Source: Verrucomicrobiaceae bacterium (GTDB lineage Bacteria > Verrucomicrobiota > Verrucomicrobiia > Verrucomicrobiales > Verrucomicrobiaceae). Taken from it: DNA of 64,000 bases. The position numbers and the translations under genes are program-made. The notes under the pieces are model-generated. The model did not search any database. It was given only the letters and a program-made list of their open reading frames with translations, and had not been told where the DNA came from. Shown piece after piece: positions 37,408-47,116 of this stretch. Within the stretch, counting starts at the first letter, position 1. Every line of letters begins with the position of its first letter. The DNA lies in the NCBI GenBank assembly GCA_947466075.1, contig CANIBP010000019.1, positions 1-64,000 on the forward strand, written 5' to 3'.

Positions 37408-38739
37408 ATGAAAACCCATCAATTCAACCGTCGAGCCTTCCTGCGTGGAGCAGGTGTCACCATGGCACTGCCGTGGATGGAATCCGTCAATGTCTGGGGC
37501 GATGAGCCCAAGAAGAACAAACCCGCTAGCGATGCACCCGTGCGCTTGTGCGTGACCTTCTCCGGCAACGGCTTCCAGTCGAAAGAATGGTGGGCCAAGG
37601 GCGAAGGCAAGGCGATGGAGCTTGGCCGTGTGCTTGCGCCTTTGAACGAGTTCAAGGAGAAGCTGCTCTTCGTGCGCGGCTTGTATCATGAGGAGGCGCG
37701 CAAAGGAAACATCCACTCGTCGCAGACGGGCAATATGCTCTCCGGTGCTCCTATCGCCAGCGGTGGGGAGATTCGTTCGGGCACGAGCTTCGATCAAATG
37801 CTCGCGCAAACCTATGGGCGCAGCACGAAGGTGCCGAGCCTTGTGCTGGCCTGCGAGAAGTCGAACCCTTCGGTGCACAAGAACTACTCGATGCTCTACA
37901 GCTCGCACATCTCGTGGAGTTCACCGACGACACCCACGCCACTCGAGTTGTATCCCGCACTCGCATTTGATCGTCTCTTCAAAGACGAAGCTTCGCCAGC
38001 CGACAAGAGCGTGCTCGACGCCGTTTTGGCCGATGCTCAGGACTTGCGCCGCGACATCAGCACCAGCGATCAACGAAAGCTCGACGAGTATCTCGACAGC
38101 GTGCGCGACGTGGAGAAGCGCATCGAGAACGCCGGTAAACGCGGCGAACTGCAGGGCTGGCGGCCCACGCTCGACAAGCCGAATATCAAACGCCCGGACG
38201 ACGGCATCCCGCAGGACATCGGCGAACACATGCGCATCATGTGTGACCTGCTCGTGCTCGGCTTCCAGACCGACACCACGCGCATCACTACACTGAAGCT
38301 CAACAACGACCACAGCGCCCTGCGTTTCCCAAATCTGCCCAGCATCCAGCAGCCAGGCCACGGCATTGATTACATGATCCATCACCTCCTTAGCCACAGC
38401 GATGGCGAGGACTTCCTCAAGGTGAACCAGCTCTTCATGGAGCAACTCGCCTACCTCGCACGAAAGCTCGACGCCATCCAGGAAGGCCCGCGGACGCTGC
38501 TCGACAACACCATGCTCATGCATTGCTCCAGCATGATGGCCGGAGCCAAGCACGACAACGATCAGCTCCCCATCATCGTCCTCGGCGGCGCAGGCGGCCG
38601 GCTCAAAGGCGGACGTGCGCTCGACTACAAAGACAAGCCCGACCGCCAACTCTGCCGCCTCTTTATGTCGATGATGGACAAGATGGAAGTGCGCCCGAAG
38701 ACCTTCGGCGATGCGAAACTCATGCTGGAGGAAGTGTGA
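37408..38739 (+). CDS. DUF1552 protein
   Basis: NRRAFLRGAGVTMALPWMESV; SGNGFQSKEWWAKGEG; QTGNMLSGA. Confidence 0.85.
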   Translation: MKTHQFNRRAFLRGAGVTMALPWMESVNVWGDEPKKNKPASDAPVRLCVTFSGNGFQSKEWWAKGEGKAMELGRVLAPLNEFKEKLLFVRGLYHEEARKGNIHSSQTGNMLSGAPIASGGEIRSGTSFDQMLAQTYGRSTKVPSLVLACEKSNPSVHKNYSMLYSSHISWSSPTTPTPLELYPALAFDRLFKDEASPADKSVLDAVLADAQDLRRDISTSDQRKLDEYLDSVRDVEKRIENAGKRGELQGWRPTLDKPNIKRPDDGIPQDIGEHMRIMCDLLVLGFQTDTTRITTLKLNNDHSALRFPNLPSIQQPGHGIDYMIHHLLSHSDGEDFLKVNQLFMEQLAYLARKLDAIQEGPRTLLDNTMLMHCSSMMAGAKHDNDQLPIIVLGGAGGRLKGGRALDYKDKPDRQLCRLFMSMMDKMEVRPKTFGDAKLMLEEV

Positions 38740-38741
38740 TC

Positions 38742-40211
38742 ATGCCGACCGTCATGCGGGCTCTTTTTCTTCTCGCGCTGGCGTGCCAAGCCGCGCCAGC
38801 CGCCGATGCTGCTTTATCGAAAAAGCCCAACGTTCTCTTTGTCGTCTTCGACGACTTGAACAACCGCCTTGGCTGTTACGGCGATCCGGTGGCGAAGTCG
38901 CCGAACCTTGATCGGCTTGCGGCTCGCGGCACGGTGTTCACGCGGAACTTCTGCCAGCAGCCGATTTGCGGTCCATCGCGCGCCTCGTTCATGAGCGGGC
39001 GCAGGCCTGACTCGCTGGGCATCTGGAGCATGACGAAGTATCTCTACGATCTGCATCCAGATGCGGTGACGATGCCGCAGTGGTTCATGCAGCACGGCTA
39101 CACGTCCATGAGTATTGGCAAAGTGCTTGGCGGCTATGGCAAGGAAGCGGACTTCAAGACACTGAGCGTGCCGGATCGTCGCACGGGCGGCAAAACGAAG
39201 GATGAGTTTGCCTTGCCAAATGGAGCTGCTTTGCCGCCAAACCTCGCGAAGGATCTGCTCTGTGAGAGTCGCGATGTGCCGGACGAAGCGTGCTTTGACA
39301 ACGTGTCGGCCAGTCTCGCGATTACCGAGTTGCGGGCGCTTGCGAAGAAGCCAGAGCCGTTCTTTCTCGCGCTGGGCATCTTCAAGCCGCACACGCCTTA
39401 CAAGGTGCCGAAGCGCTACTGGGACATGTATCGTCGAGAGGACATCCCGGCCATCGAGACGCCCGCACGGCCTCGCAACGCGCCCGAGATCGCCTTTCAC
39501 GCGAACCACGAAATCCTTGGCGAGCCGACTGTCCGCCGCACACTCGATGAGGATGCCAAGCGCGAGATCCGTCACGGTTACTATGCCGCGATGAGTTTCG
39601 CCGACGCGCAGTTTGGCCGCGTGCTGGATGCGCTCGATGAACTGAAGCTCCGCGACAACACCATCGTCGTCATCATTGGCGACAACGGCTTTCATCTTGG
39701 CGAGCACGATGTCTGGGGCAAGATGACCTTGTTCGGCTGGGACGCCCGCGTGCCGCTCATCATCAGCGCTCCAGGCATCGGAAAGGGCGGCGCGAAGACC
39801 AGCGCCATCAGCGAGTTGATCGACGTCTTTCCCACGCTCACGGACCTCAGCGGTCTTCCATCTCCTCCTCAGTTCGACGGCACTAGCCTCGTGCCGGTCC
39901 TCAAGGACTCCTCAGCCACCGTGAAAGCCGCCGCGCTCACGCAGCATCCACGCCCTGCTCTTTACTGGGGCGGCGGACCGCAGGCCTTGCCGCAAGTGAT
40001 GGGCTACGCGCTCAAAACCGACCGCTGGAGCTACCATGAGTGGCGCGACTTCAACACCGGCCATGTGGTCGGCCAGGAACTCTATGACGAGCAAACCGAT
40101 CCGCTCGAAACGGTGAACCTCGCAGGCACCGTTGAAGCTGCGGCACAGATCCCCGCGCTTGCTAAGCAACTCCGATCAATAACGACAAAAAGATTGGAGA
40201 CAAAAAGATGA
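38742..40211 (+). CDS. Sulfatase, iduronate-2-sulfatase-like
   Basis: KPNVLFVVFDDLNNRLGCYGD; sulfatase signature CGPSRASFMSGRRP. Confidence 0.9.
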   Translation: MPTVMRALFLLALACQAAPAADAALSKKPNVLFVVFDDLNNRLGCYGDPVAKSPNLDRLAARGTVFTRNFCQQPICGPSRASFMSGRRPDSLGIWSMTKYLYDLHPDAVTMPQWFMQHGYTSMSIGKVLGGYGKEADFKTLSVPDRRTGGKTKDEFALPNGAALPPNLAKDLLCESRDVPDEACFDNVSASLAITELRALAKKPEPFFLALGIFKPHTPYKVPKRYWDMYRREDIPAIETPARPRNAPEIAFHANHEILGEPTVRRTLDEDAKREIRHGYYAAMSFADAQFGRVLDALDELKLRDNTIVVIIGDNGFHLGEHDVWGKMTLFGWDARVPLIISAPGIGKGGAKTSAISELIDVFPTLTDLSGLPSPPQFDGTSLVPVLKDSSATVKAAALTQHPRPALYWGGGPQALPQVMGYALKTDRWSYHEWRDFNTGHVVGQELYDEQTDPLETVNLAGTVEAAAQIPALAKQLRSITTKRLETKR

Positions 40212-40250
40212 GGAATAGAAATCCATTTTTCTGTCTCCAATCTTTTTGTC
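40184..40250. repeat. Palindromic element, 19-bp perfect stem, spanning a gene junction
   Basis: gacaaaaagattggagaca / tgtctccaatctttttgtc. Confidence 0.92.
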
Positions 40251-41761
40251 GCGCTGTTTTCATCGCGCTGCTGCTGCTTGCTCCGACAGCTGGAGTGCAT
40301 GCTGAGGCATTACTGAAGAAGCCCAACGTCCTGTTCATCGCCATCGATGATCTGAAGCCTCTGCTCGGCTGTTATGGCGCATCGTGGATCAAGTCGCCAA
40401 ACATCGATCGCCTCGCATCGCGCGGCACGCGGTTTACGGCGAACTACTGCCAGGTCTCCTTCTGCGCGCCTTCGCGCTTCAGTCTGCTCACAGGTTTGCG
40501 GCCGGATACGACGCGCGTCGTAGTCAATCCCGCGAAGCAGGACGACCTTCTGCGCAAGCGCTTCCCGGACATCGTCACGCTGCCGCAGCACTTCAAAAAC
40601 AACGGCTTCCTTACCTGCGCCATGGGCAAGGTCTTCGATGGTCGGACCGTGGACGACGGCCATGACACCGCTTCGTGGTCGGTGCCGTATGTGCGTCGAT
40701 TTGATGAAGCGCCCGGCGGTCTTGGCAAGCCGCCAGGTTATCAAAACAAAAGCACGCAACAACAACTCGCCGCTGCCGCATCCGGCATACAAGGGCCGCC
40801 GGTGGAGTGCGAGGACGTTCCCGACAACGCCTACTACGACGGTGCGATGGCGCGCACTGGAGCGGCGAAGATCCGGGAGTTTGCGAAGGCAAAGCAACCG
40901 TTCTTTCTCGCGGTTGGATTCTTGCGACCGCATCTGCCATTCATAGCGCCGAAGAAATATTGGGACCTCTACGACCGGGCAAAGCTGCCGCTCGCTCCCT
41001 TTCAAACGATGCCTGCCAGCAGCCCGCACGACCTCGCCTTTTACAGCAACTCCGGCGAGCTGCGAGCCTGGTCGGATGTGCCAAAGACCGGCCTGATCCC
41101 CGAGACGCTTCAGCGCGAACTCATCCATGGATACGCAGCCTCGGTTTCTTACAGCGATGCCAATGTCGGCCTGTTGATGGCCGCGTTGGAAGAAGCTGGC
41201 GCGCTTGAGAACACCATCGTCTGCGTGTGGGGCGACCACGGCTGGCATCTCGGTGAGCACGGACATTGGGGCAAGGTCACCAACTACGAGGATGCGACCC
41301 GCGCGCCACTCTTCATTGCCGCGCCCGGCCATAGACAGGGCGCAGAGGTGAAAGCCATCACGGAGTTCATCGATGTCTATCCCACACTCTGCGATCTCGC
41401 CGGCCTGTCGAAGCCAGCGCATTTGCAAGGCACCAGCCTCACGCCTTTGCTTGGCGAGTTGCGGACCACGCTGCACGAAGCTGCGATCAGCCAGATGACT
41501 CCCAACGCCAGCAAGGATGGCGTGATGGGTTGGACACTGCGCACGCCACGCTACCGCTATATCGAATGGCGTCGCGCCGACCTTAGCACCGAAACACCTC
41601 ACATCACCGATCAAGTCGAGTCCGTCGAACTATACGACTACCAGACTGATCCGCTCGAACGCGAGAACCTCGCAGGCAAGCCGGATCACCTCGCCGCACT
41701 CAAAGAGCAACAAGCCCTCTTCGACAAACTGCTGCCGCATCTGCCGAAGCGCTTGGAATAA
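40208..41761 (+). CDS. Sulfatase
   Basis: KPNVLFIAIDDLKPLLGCYG; signature CAPSRFSLLTGLRP. Confidence 0.9.
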   Translation: MRNRNPFFCLQSFCRAVFIALLLLAPTAGVHAEALLKKPNVLFIAIDDLKPLLGCYGASWIKSPNIDRLASRGTRFTANYCQVSFCAPSRFSLLTGLRPDTTRVVVNPAKQDDLLRKRFPDIVTLPQHFKNNGFLTCAMGKVFDGRTVDDGHDTASWSVPYVRRFDEAPGGLGKPPGYQNKSTQQQLAAAASGIQGPPVECEDVPDNAYYDGAMARTGAAKIREFAKAKQPFFLAVGFLRPHLPFIAPKKYWDLYDRAKLPLAPFQTMPASSPHDLAFYSNSGELRAWSDVPKTGLIPETLQRELIHGYAASVSYSDANVGLLMAALEEAGALENTIVCVWGDHGWHLGEHGHWGKVTNYEDATRAPLFIAAPGHRQGAEVKAITEFIDVYPTLCDLAGLSKPAHLQGTSLTPLLGELRTTLHEAAISQMTPNASKDGVMGWTLRTPRYRYIEWRRADLSTETPHITDQVESVELYDYQTDPLERENLAGKPDHLAALKEQQALFDKLLPHLPKRLE

Positions 41762-41778
41762 GAAACAAAAGAAAAAAT

Positions 41779-42090
41779 ATGATCCACGTCATCGCCACCA
41801 TTGAACTCGCGACAGGCACGCGCGAAACATTCCTGACCGAGTTCCGCAAAATCATTTCCGACGTTCGCGCAGAAAAGGGCTGCATCGAATACGGCCCTGC
41901 GGTGGACGCACTAACCGATCTCTCCAATCAAGCCAAGGTCGGTCCCGACAAGGTCGTCGTCGTGGAGAAGTGGGAAGACCTTGATGCGCTCAAGGCACAC
42001 TCGGTGGCGCCGCACATGCAAGCGTATCGCGTGAATGTAAAAGACTACGTGCTCGGCGTGCATTTGCTGGTTCTCGACCCGGCCGATTAA
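41779..42090 (+). CDS. Antibiotic biosynthesis monooxygenase (ABM/YgiN-like) domain protein
   Basis: IATIELATGTRETFLTEFRKIISDVRAEKGCIEYGP...VVEKWEDLDALKAHSVAPHM. Confidence 0.85.
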   Translation: MIHVIATIELATGTRETFLTEFRKIISDVRAEKGCIEYGPAVDALTDLSNQAKVGPDKVVVVEKWEDLDALKAHSVAPHMQAYRVNVKDYVLGVHLLVLDPAD

Positions 42091-42173
42091 GTCATTCACG
42101 ACAGATTGATGAAGCAAAAATACACCGCGCGCTCAGCGAGACGTTTCACACAAATACGGAACACAACGCAACG

Positions 42174-43178
42174 ATGAAAACCACTCCCACCCACTTCACA
42201 GCCCTGCTGCTCGTCCCCATCATGCAGACCTTCGTGCGTAGTTGCCTAAGCTTATTCTTTCTATGCTCCATCGCATCTGGACAGGAAACATGGACCAAGA
42301 CCGATGTGGATCGATTGATGACCGAGCTGTCCAACTGGGGCAAGTGGGGAACCGATGACCAGATGGGGACGCTGAATTACATCACACCCGAGGTCCGGCA
42401 GGCAGCTGCAAAGCTGGTCAAGGAGGGGATAACGGTGTCCCTCTCCCGCGATGCCGCCAAGACAAAAGCCCCGGACAACGGCAGTCCTTATGAGCACAAC
42501 ATCGCCGCTGCCAGTGAGAATCAGGGCTGGAACGGAGGCAGCATCAAGGTTGCCTATCATGGCCTGGCCCACACGCATCTCGATGCGCTCTGCCACAAGC
42601 TTTACGACGGCAAAATGTATAATGGCTATTCATACAAGACCGTCACCGCCAATGGGGCTGAAAAGAACTCCATCATCAACCTCAAGGCGGGTGTATTCAG
42701 CCGCGCCATCCTGATCGACATCCCGCTGCTGAAAGGCGTGGATTATCTCGAACCGGGAACGGCTATTTTCGCCAAGGATCTCGACGCCTGGGAAAAACAC
42801 AGCGGGGTAACAGTCGGGGCGGGCGACATCGTCCTGGTGCGCACCGGCCATTGGAATCGACGGGACAAACTCGGCGTCGCCGCCCAGCGTCCGGGTCTGC
42901 ATGTTTCCTGCGTGCCATGGTTGCATGGTCGCAAGGCAGCGATGATCGGCACCGACCTTGCCTTGGATGTATCTCCCTCCCAAGTCCGGTTTTCCGACCA
43001 ACCGGTGCACCAGCTATGTCTGGTCGCCCTGGGTATGCCTGTGCTGGACTGCGCCGACCTCGAACAACTGTCCATCGAAGCCGCCAAACGGAAGCGATGG
43101 GATTTTCTCATCAGCATGGCCCCGCTCGCCGTCGATGGAGCCACCGGTAGTCCGATCAATCCGATCGTGACGTTCTGA
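42174..43178 (+). CDS. Secreted cyclase-family protein (kynurenine formamidase-like)
   Basis: WGTDDQMGTLNYITPEVRQAA; GLAHTHLDALCHKLYDGKMYNGY. Confidence 0.8.
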   Translation: MKTTPTHFTALLLVPIMQTFVRSCLSLFFLCSIASGQETWTKTDVDRLMTELSNWGKWGTDDQMGTLNYITPEVRQAAAKLVKEGITVSLSRDAAKTKAPDNGSPYEHNIAAASENQGWNGGSIKVAYHGLAHTHLDALCHKLYDGKMYNGYSYKTVTANGAEKNSIINLKAGVFSRAILIDIPLLKGVDYLEPGTAIFAKDLDAWEKHSGVTVGAGDIVLVRTGHWNRRDKLGVAAQRPGLHVSCVPWLHGRKAAMIGTDLALDVSPSQVRFSDQPVHQLCLVALGMPVLDCADLEQLSIEAAKRKRWDFLISMAPLAVDGATGSPINPIVTF

Positions 43179-43224
43179 GCGCCCACGTCGCATCTGCCGA
43201 AACGCTAGGAATAACAAACCGACC

Positions 43225-45051
43225 ATGAAACCCACCCTCACTCTCCTCACCGCCCTGCTGCTGGCACCGCTGGCCGCGCTCCAAGCCGCCGAATCACTTA
43301 CCCCTTACACGGCTGACAACGTGCCACAGAACGTCGTGGATCTATGGAAGGACGTTGATGCTCGCAAAGACGCACTCGAAACGAAGATCGTGAAGGAGTG
43401 GAGGGAAGATGGCGTGGTCTGCCGCTACGTCATCTTCAAGGTCGGCACGTTCAAAGGCGCGGACTCGCGGATTGCGGCTTTCTATTCCTTTCCCGAGGGC
43501 GCGAAGAAGTCGCCTGCATTTGTATGGGCGCATGGTGGTGGACAACGCGCGGATCGGGAGCGCGGCCTCTATTTTGCCAAACAGGGTTATGCCACGGTGG
43601 ACATCAACTGGGGCGGCCGCGAGATGGTCGAGGGGATCAAGGAGAACACGGACTGGGGGAATGTCGATCCCAGCCAAGGACCGCAGTTCTATCCGAAGGC
43701 GTTTCGTCGTGGGAAAAGTAATCTCCTGCCGGACGAACACACGATTGATTCGGTGGTTAGTCCGCGGAATGGAAACTGGTTCTTGCTGACCTATGCCGCC
43801 CGCCGGGCGATCACCTTTCTTGAACAACAACCGGAGGTAGATCCCGAGAAGATCGGATTTACTGGTTTCTCGATGGGTGGCAACATTACCTCGTATGTTG
43901 CCATCGATTCGAGGCTGAAAGCGGTGGTGCCCATGGTCGGTGGCACGGGATTCATCTCCAGCGAGTTCCCCGGAATAGCCCACAACCGGCCCAGCGCTGC
44001 CCCCTATAGCGGTCACGTCGAGTTGTTCGCCAACACCATGGAATCGCAGTCCTACTATCCGCATGTCAAAGTCCCCGTGCTTGTGCTGACGGCATCGGAC
44101 GACTTTCACGGGATTGTTGACCGCGCTTACACGTGTATGGATTTACTGCCACATAAAGACTGGCGGGTCAGCTTGAAGATGCATTACAGCCACAACCTCG
44201 GGGCGGAGCAGTGGATCATGATCAATCAATGGTTCGACAAATACCTCAAAGGCGAGCCCATCAACATCCCGAAGACCGCCGAGTCGAGCCTCGCGCTGAA
44301 GCCGGAGACCCACGCCGCTGTGTTCACCGTGAAGCCTGATCAGCCCGGTCAACTCAAGGCACTCGACATCTACTACAGCTATGACCCGAATCCGCAGTCA
44401 CGCTTCTGGAAGCTCGCTTCCAGCGTGCAACACGAGGGCGACACCTGGTCCGCGAACCTGCCGTTGCATAGCGGTCTGCCTTTGTTTGTATTTGCCAACT
44501 GCACCTATCCGCTCGGCACTGAACGCGAATCCTTCGATGGCAGAACTTCCACCTATACCATCACCTCCAGGGAGCAGGTGCATCTGCCCACCGAGTGGAA
44601 ACTGGAAAACTTGAAGACCTTGGCTGCCAGTGATGAATTACTGCCATCCTTTGAGCGTGGCTGGGGCGATTCTCCTATTGGCGGAGTCATCACCTACAAG
44701 TTCCGCGACCCCGAGATGAGGCTGCCCGGCAAAGATCGCGCACTGCGGCTGACTCTGACCAGCGTTACCGAGAGCTATGGCGTGCGATTCCGTATAACGA
44801 AGAACCACTACCTCACAGACGTCAAAGCACCGCCGCAGGATTACGTGGCAAACGTCCTCATCAAGCCTGGTGACACCAAGGTCGTCGTTGGCCTCGCTGA
44901 TTTCCTTGATTCCAAGAAGCAAACCATGCCGGACTGGAGCAACGTCTCCACCCTCAGGCTGGATTTCATCCAAAAAAGACAGTCGATACCCCTGAAGGGT
45001 AATCCCATGCTCCAGTCACTTGAGTGGACGGCTGCGAAGGCAGAGAAATAA
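43225..45051 (+). CDS. Secreted alpha/beta-hydrolase (acetyl-xylan-esterase-like)
   Basis: FVWAHGGGQRADRERG; EVDPEKIGFTGFSMGGNITSYVA. Confidence 0.78.
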   Translation: MKPTLTLLTALLLAPLAALQAAESLTPYTADNVPQNVVDLWKDVDARKDALETKIVKEWREDGVVCRYVIFKVGTFKGADSRIAAFYSFPEGAKKSPAFVWAHGGGQRADRERGLYFAKQGYATVDINWGGREMVEGIKENTDWGNVDPSQGPQFYPKAFRRGKSNLLPDEHTIDSVVSPRNGNWFLLTYAARRAITFLEQQPEVDPEKIGFTGFSMGGNITSYVAIDSRLKAVVPMVGGTGFISSEFPGIAHNRPSAAPYSGHVELFANTMESQSYYPHVKVPVLVLTASDDFHGIVDRAYTCMDLLPHKDWRVSLKMHYSHNLGAEQWIMINQWFDKYLKGEPINIPKTAESSLALKPETHAAVFTVKPDQPGQLKALDIYYSYDPNPQSRFWKLASSVQHEGDTWSANLPLHSGLPLFVFANCTYPLGTERESFDGRTSTYTITSREQVHLPTEWKLENLKTLAASDELLPSFERGWGDSPIGGVITYKFRDPEMRLPGKDRALRLTLTSVTESYGVRFRITKNHYLTDVKAPPQDYVANVLIKPGDTKVVVGLADFLDSKKQTMPDWSNVSTLRLDFIQKRQSIPLKGNPMLQSLEWTAAKAEK

Positions 45052-45052
45052 C

Positions 45053-47116
45053 ATGATCATGAAACACACCCTCACGCTCCTCGCCGTCCTGCTGTTCGCA
45101 TCGCTCAGCGCGGTAACGTTGGATGCGGCGGCGCCGACATCGGAAGAGAACGCTGCCGCTGCGCAATGGGCGAAGCGCCATATCTTCGCGGAGCATGCGA
45201 AGTTGCCGTTCAGCTTTGTGTTCGGTGGAAAATCATCGGATGAGTTGCTGCGTGATTGGAAGCGAACCGATGCAGTGCGTGAACTTGATGCCCAGCGCCG
45301 AGAGCGCACGCTCACGTGGATGGATGCGACTACGGGACTGCAAGTGCGGCTTGTTTCGACCGAGTATGTCAGCTTCCCCGTCGTCGAGTGGACAGTTTGG
45401 ATCAAGAACACCGGAAAGACCGACACGCCGCTCATCGAGAACATCCAAGGTCTCAACAGCACCTTCACCGCAAATCCGAAAGACGCACTTTCACTGCATG
45501 GCATTCGCGGTGACACCTGCGTGGCTGAGAGTTTTCAGCCTTGGACACGCGAACTAACAACCGGAGCGCGTCACGTTTTCTCTCCGCCAGTGAAAGGCGG
45601 CTACGCCTCCGGCAAATCCAGCGACGGCCCGGATGGCTGGCCTTACTGGAATCTTCAAACACCCAATGGCGGCATGATTCTCGCCGTCGGCTGGCCTGGG
45701 CAGTGGGAGGCGAAGTTTGAGCGCAGTGAAGATGGTTCGTTGCACCTGAGGGCTGGGCAGCAACTCACGCATCTCGTGTTGAAGCCGGGCGAAGAGATTC
45801 GCACGCCGTCCACCACACTTTTATTCTGGCAAGGTGACGATCTCGTGCGTGCGCAGAACCTCTGGCGCTCCTGGTATCTGGCCCATGTGCTGCCACGCAT
45901 CGGCGGCGTGCCGCAGCCGCCCACCACTCAGATACAAGTGGGCGGTTCGCTCGCCACATGGCCCGGCGTGCAGGCCTATCTCAATGCGGGCATCAAGCCG
46001 GACATCCTCTGGCGCGATGCAGGTTCGGATTCGAAAAGCACTTGGTATCCCAGCGCCGGACCACGCAAGACTGAGTGGCTGAACACCGGCACCTGGGAGC
46101 CCGATCCCGCCAGGTATCCGCAGGGTTTCCGACCCTTCAGTGACAAGGCGCGCGAGAACGGCATGCAGTTTCTGCTGTGGTTCGAGCCTGAGCGCGTCGG
46201 TGATCCTGGCTCATGGATTGGCAAGAACCATCCCGATTGGCTTCTGCCCGGCAACAGCGCTGGTGACGTGCTCAATCTCGGCAACCCCGATGCCTTGAAA
46301 TGGCTTATTGATCACATCGACGGCATGGTGAAATCTCAGGGCCTCGACTGGTATCGCGAAGACCTCAACGGCGACGGTTACGGCACCGCTTGGCGAAAAG
46401 CCGACGCGCCTGACCGGCAGGGCATCACCGAGAATCTCCATGTGCAGGGGCATCTCGCCTTTTGGGATGAACTGCGTCGCCGCAACCCGAAACTGCGCAT
46501 CGACTCATGCGCCTCAGGTGGACGTCGCAACGATTTGGAAACCATGCGCCGTTCCGTGCCGCTGCTGCGCAGCGACTGGTCATGCATGCCATTCAAAGAC
46601 GCAGCGCTGCAGCGCGAAGGCAATCAATCGCAAACCTATGGCCTCTCGTCGTGGTTGCCTTGGCAGGGCGCGGGTGTCCATTTCACTGACAACTATTCCG
46701 TGCGCAGTTATTTCCTGAGCGGTTTCGGCATGATCATCCCCGGCTGGACCAAGACGCCGGAGTCCATCGCCGCAGTGCAGAAAGGCTACGCCGAGTGCCG
46801 CCGCATCGCTCCGCTCATGCTCGGCGACTACTACCCGCTCACGCCCTACAGTCTCGACACGACCTCATGGATCGCATGGCAGTTCCATCGCACCGACTTG
46901 AACGAAGGCGTCGTGCAAGCCTTCCGCCGCCCCGAAGCCGCGACCGAAACGCTCACCGTCAAACTTTACGGCCTCGACCCGCAGCAACGCTACGAGATCG
47001 AAAATCTCGATGGCGGCAAAGAAGTCCGCACCGGCGCTGAACTCATGCGTGGCCATGCCATCACGTTTCGCGAGAAACCCGCCGCCGCCGTGCTCGTGCT
47101 AAAAGCCATCCAATGA
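45053..47116 (+). CDS. Alpha-galactosidase, GH36-like
   Basis: LWRDAGSDSKSTWYP; LLWFEPERV; DWYREDLNGDGYGTAW; RIDSCASGGRRNDLETMRRSVPLLRSDW. Confidence 0.85.
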   Translation: MIMKHTLTLLAVLLFASLSAVTLDAAAPTSEENAAAAQWAKRHIFAEHAKLPFSFVFGGKSSDELLRDWKRTDAVRELDAQRRERTLTWMDATTGLQVRLVSTEYVSFPVVEWTVWIKNTGKTDTPLIENIQGLNSTFTANPKDALSLHGIRGDTCVAESFQPWTRELTTGARHVFSPPVKGGYASGKSSDGPDGWPYWNLQTPNGGMILAVGWPGQWEAKFERSEDGSLHLRAGQQLTHLVLKPGEEIRTPSTTLLFWQGDDLVRAQNLWRSWYLAHVLPRIGGVPQPPTTQIQVGGSLATWPGVQAYLNAGIKPDILWRDAGSDSKSTWYPSAGPRKTEWLNTGTWEPDPARYPQGFRPFSDKARENGMQFLLWFEPERVGDPGSWIGKNHPDWLLPGNSAGDVLNLGNPDALKWLIDHIDGMVKSQGLDWYREDLNGDGYGTAWRKADAPDRQGITENLHVQGHLAFWDELRRRNPKLRIDSCASGGRRNDLETMRRSVPLLRSDWSCMPFKDAALQREGNQSQTYGLSSWLPWQGAGVHFTDNYSVRSYFLSGFGMIIPGWTKTPESIAAVQKGYAECRRIAPLMLGDYYPLTPYSLDTTSWIAWQFHRTDLNEGVVQAFRRPEAATETLTVKLYGLDPQQRYEIENLDGGKEVRTGAELMRGHAITFREKPAAAVLVLKAIQ

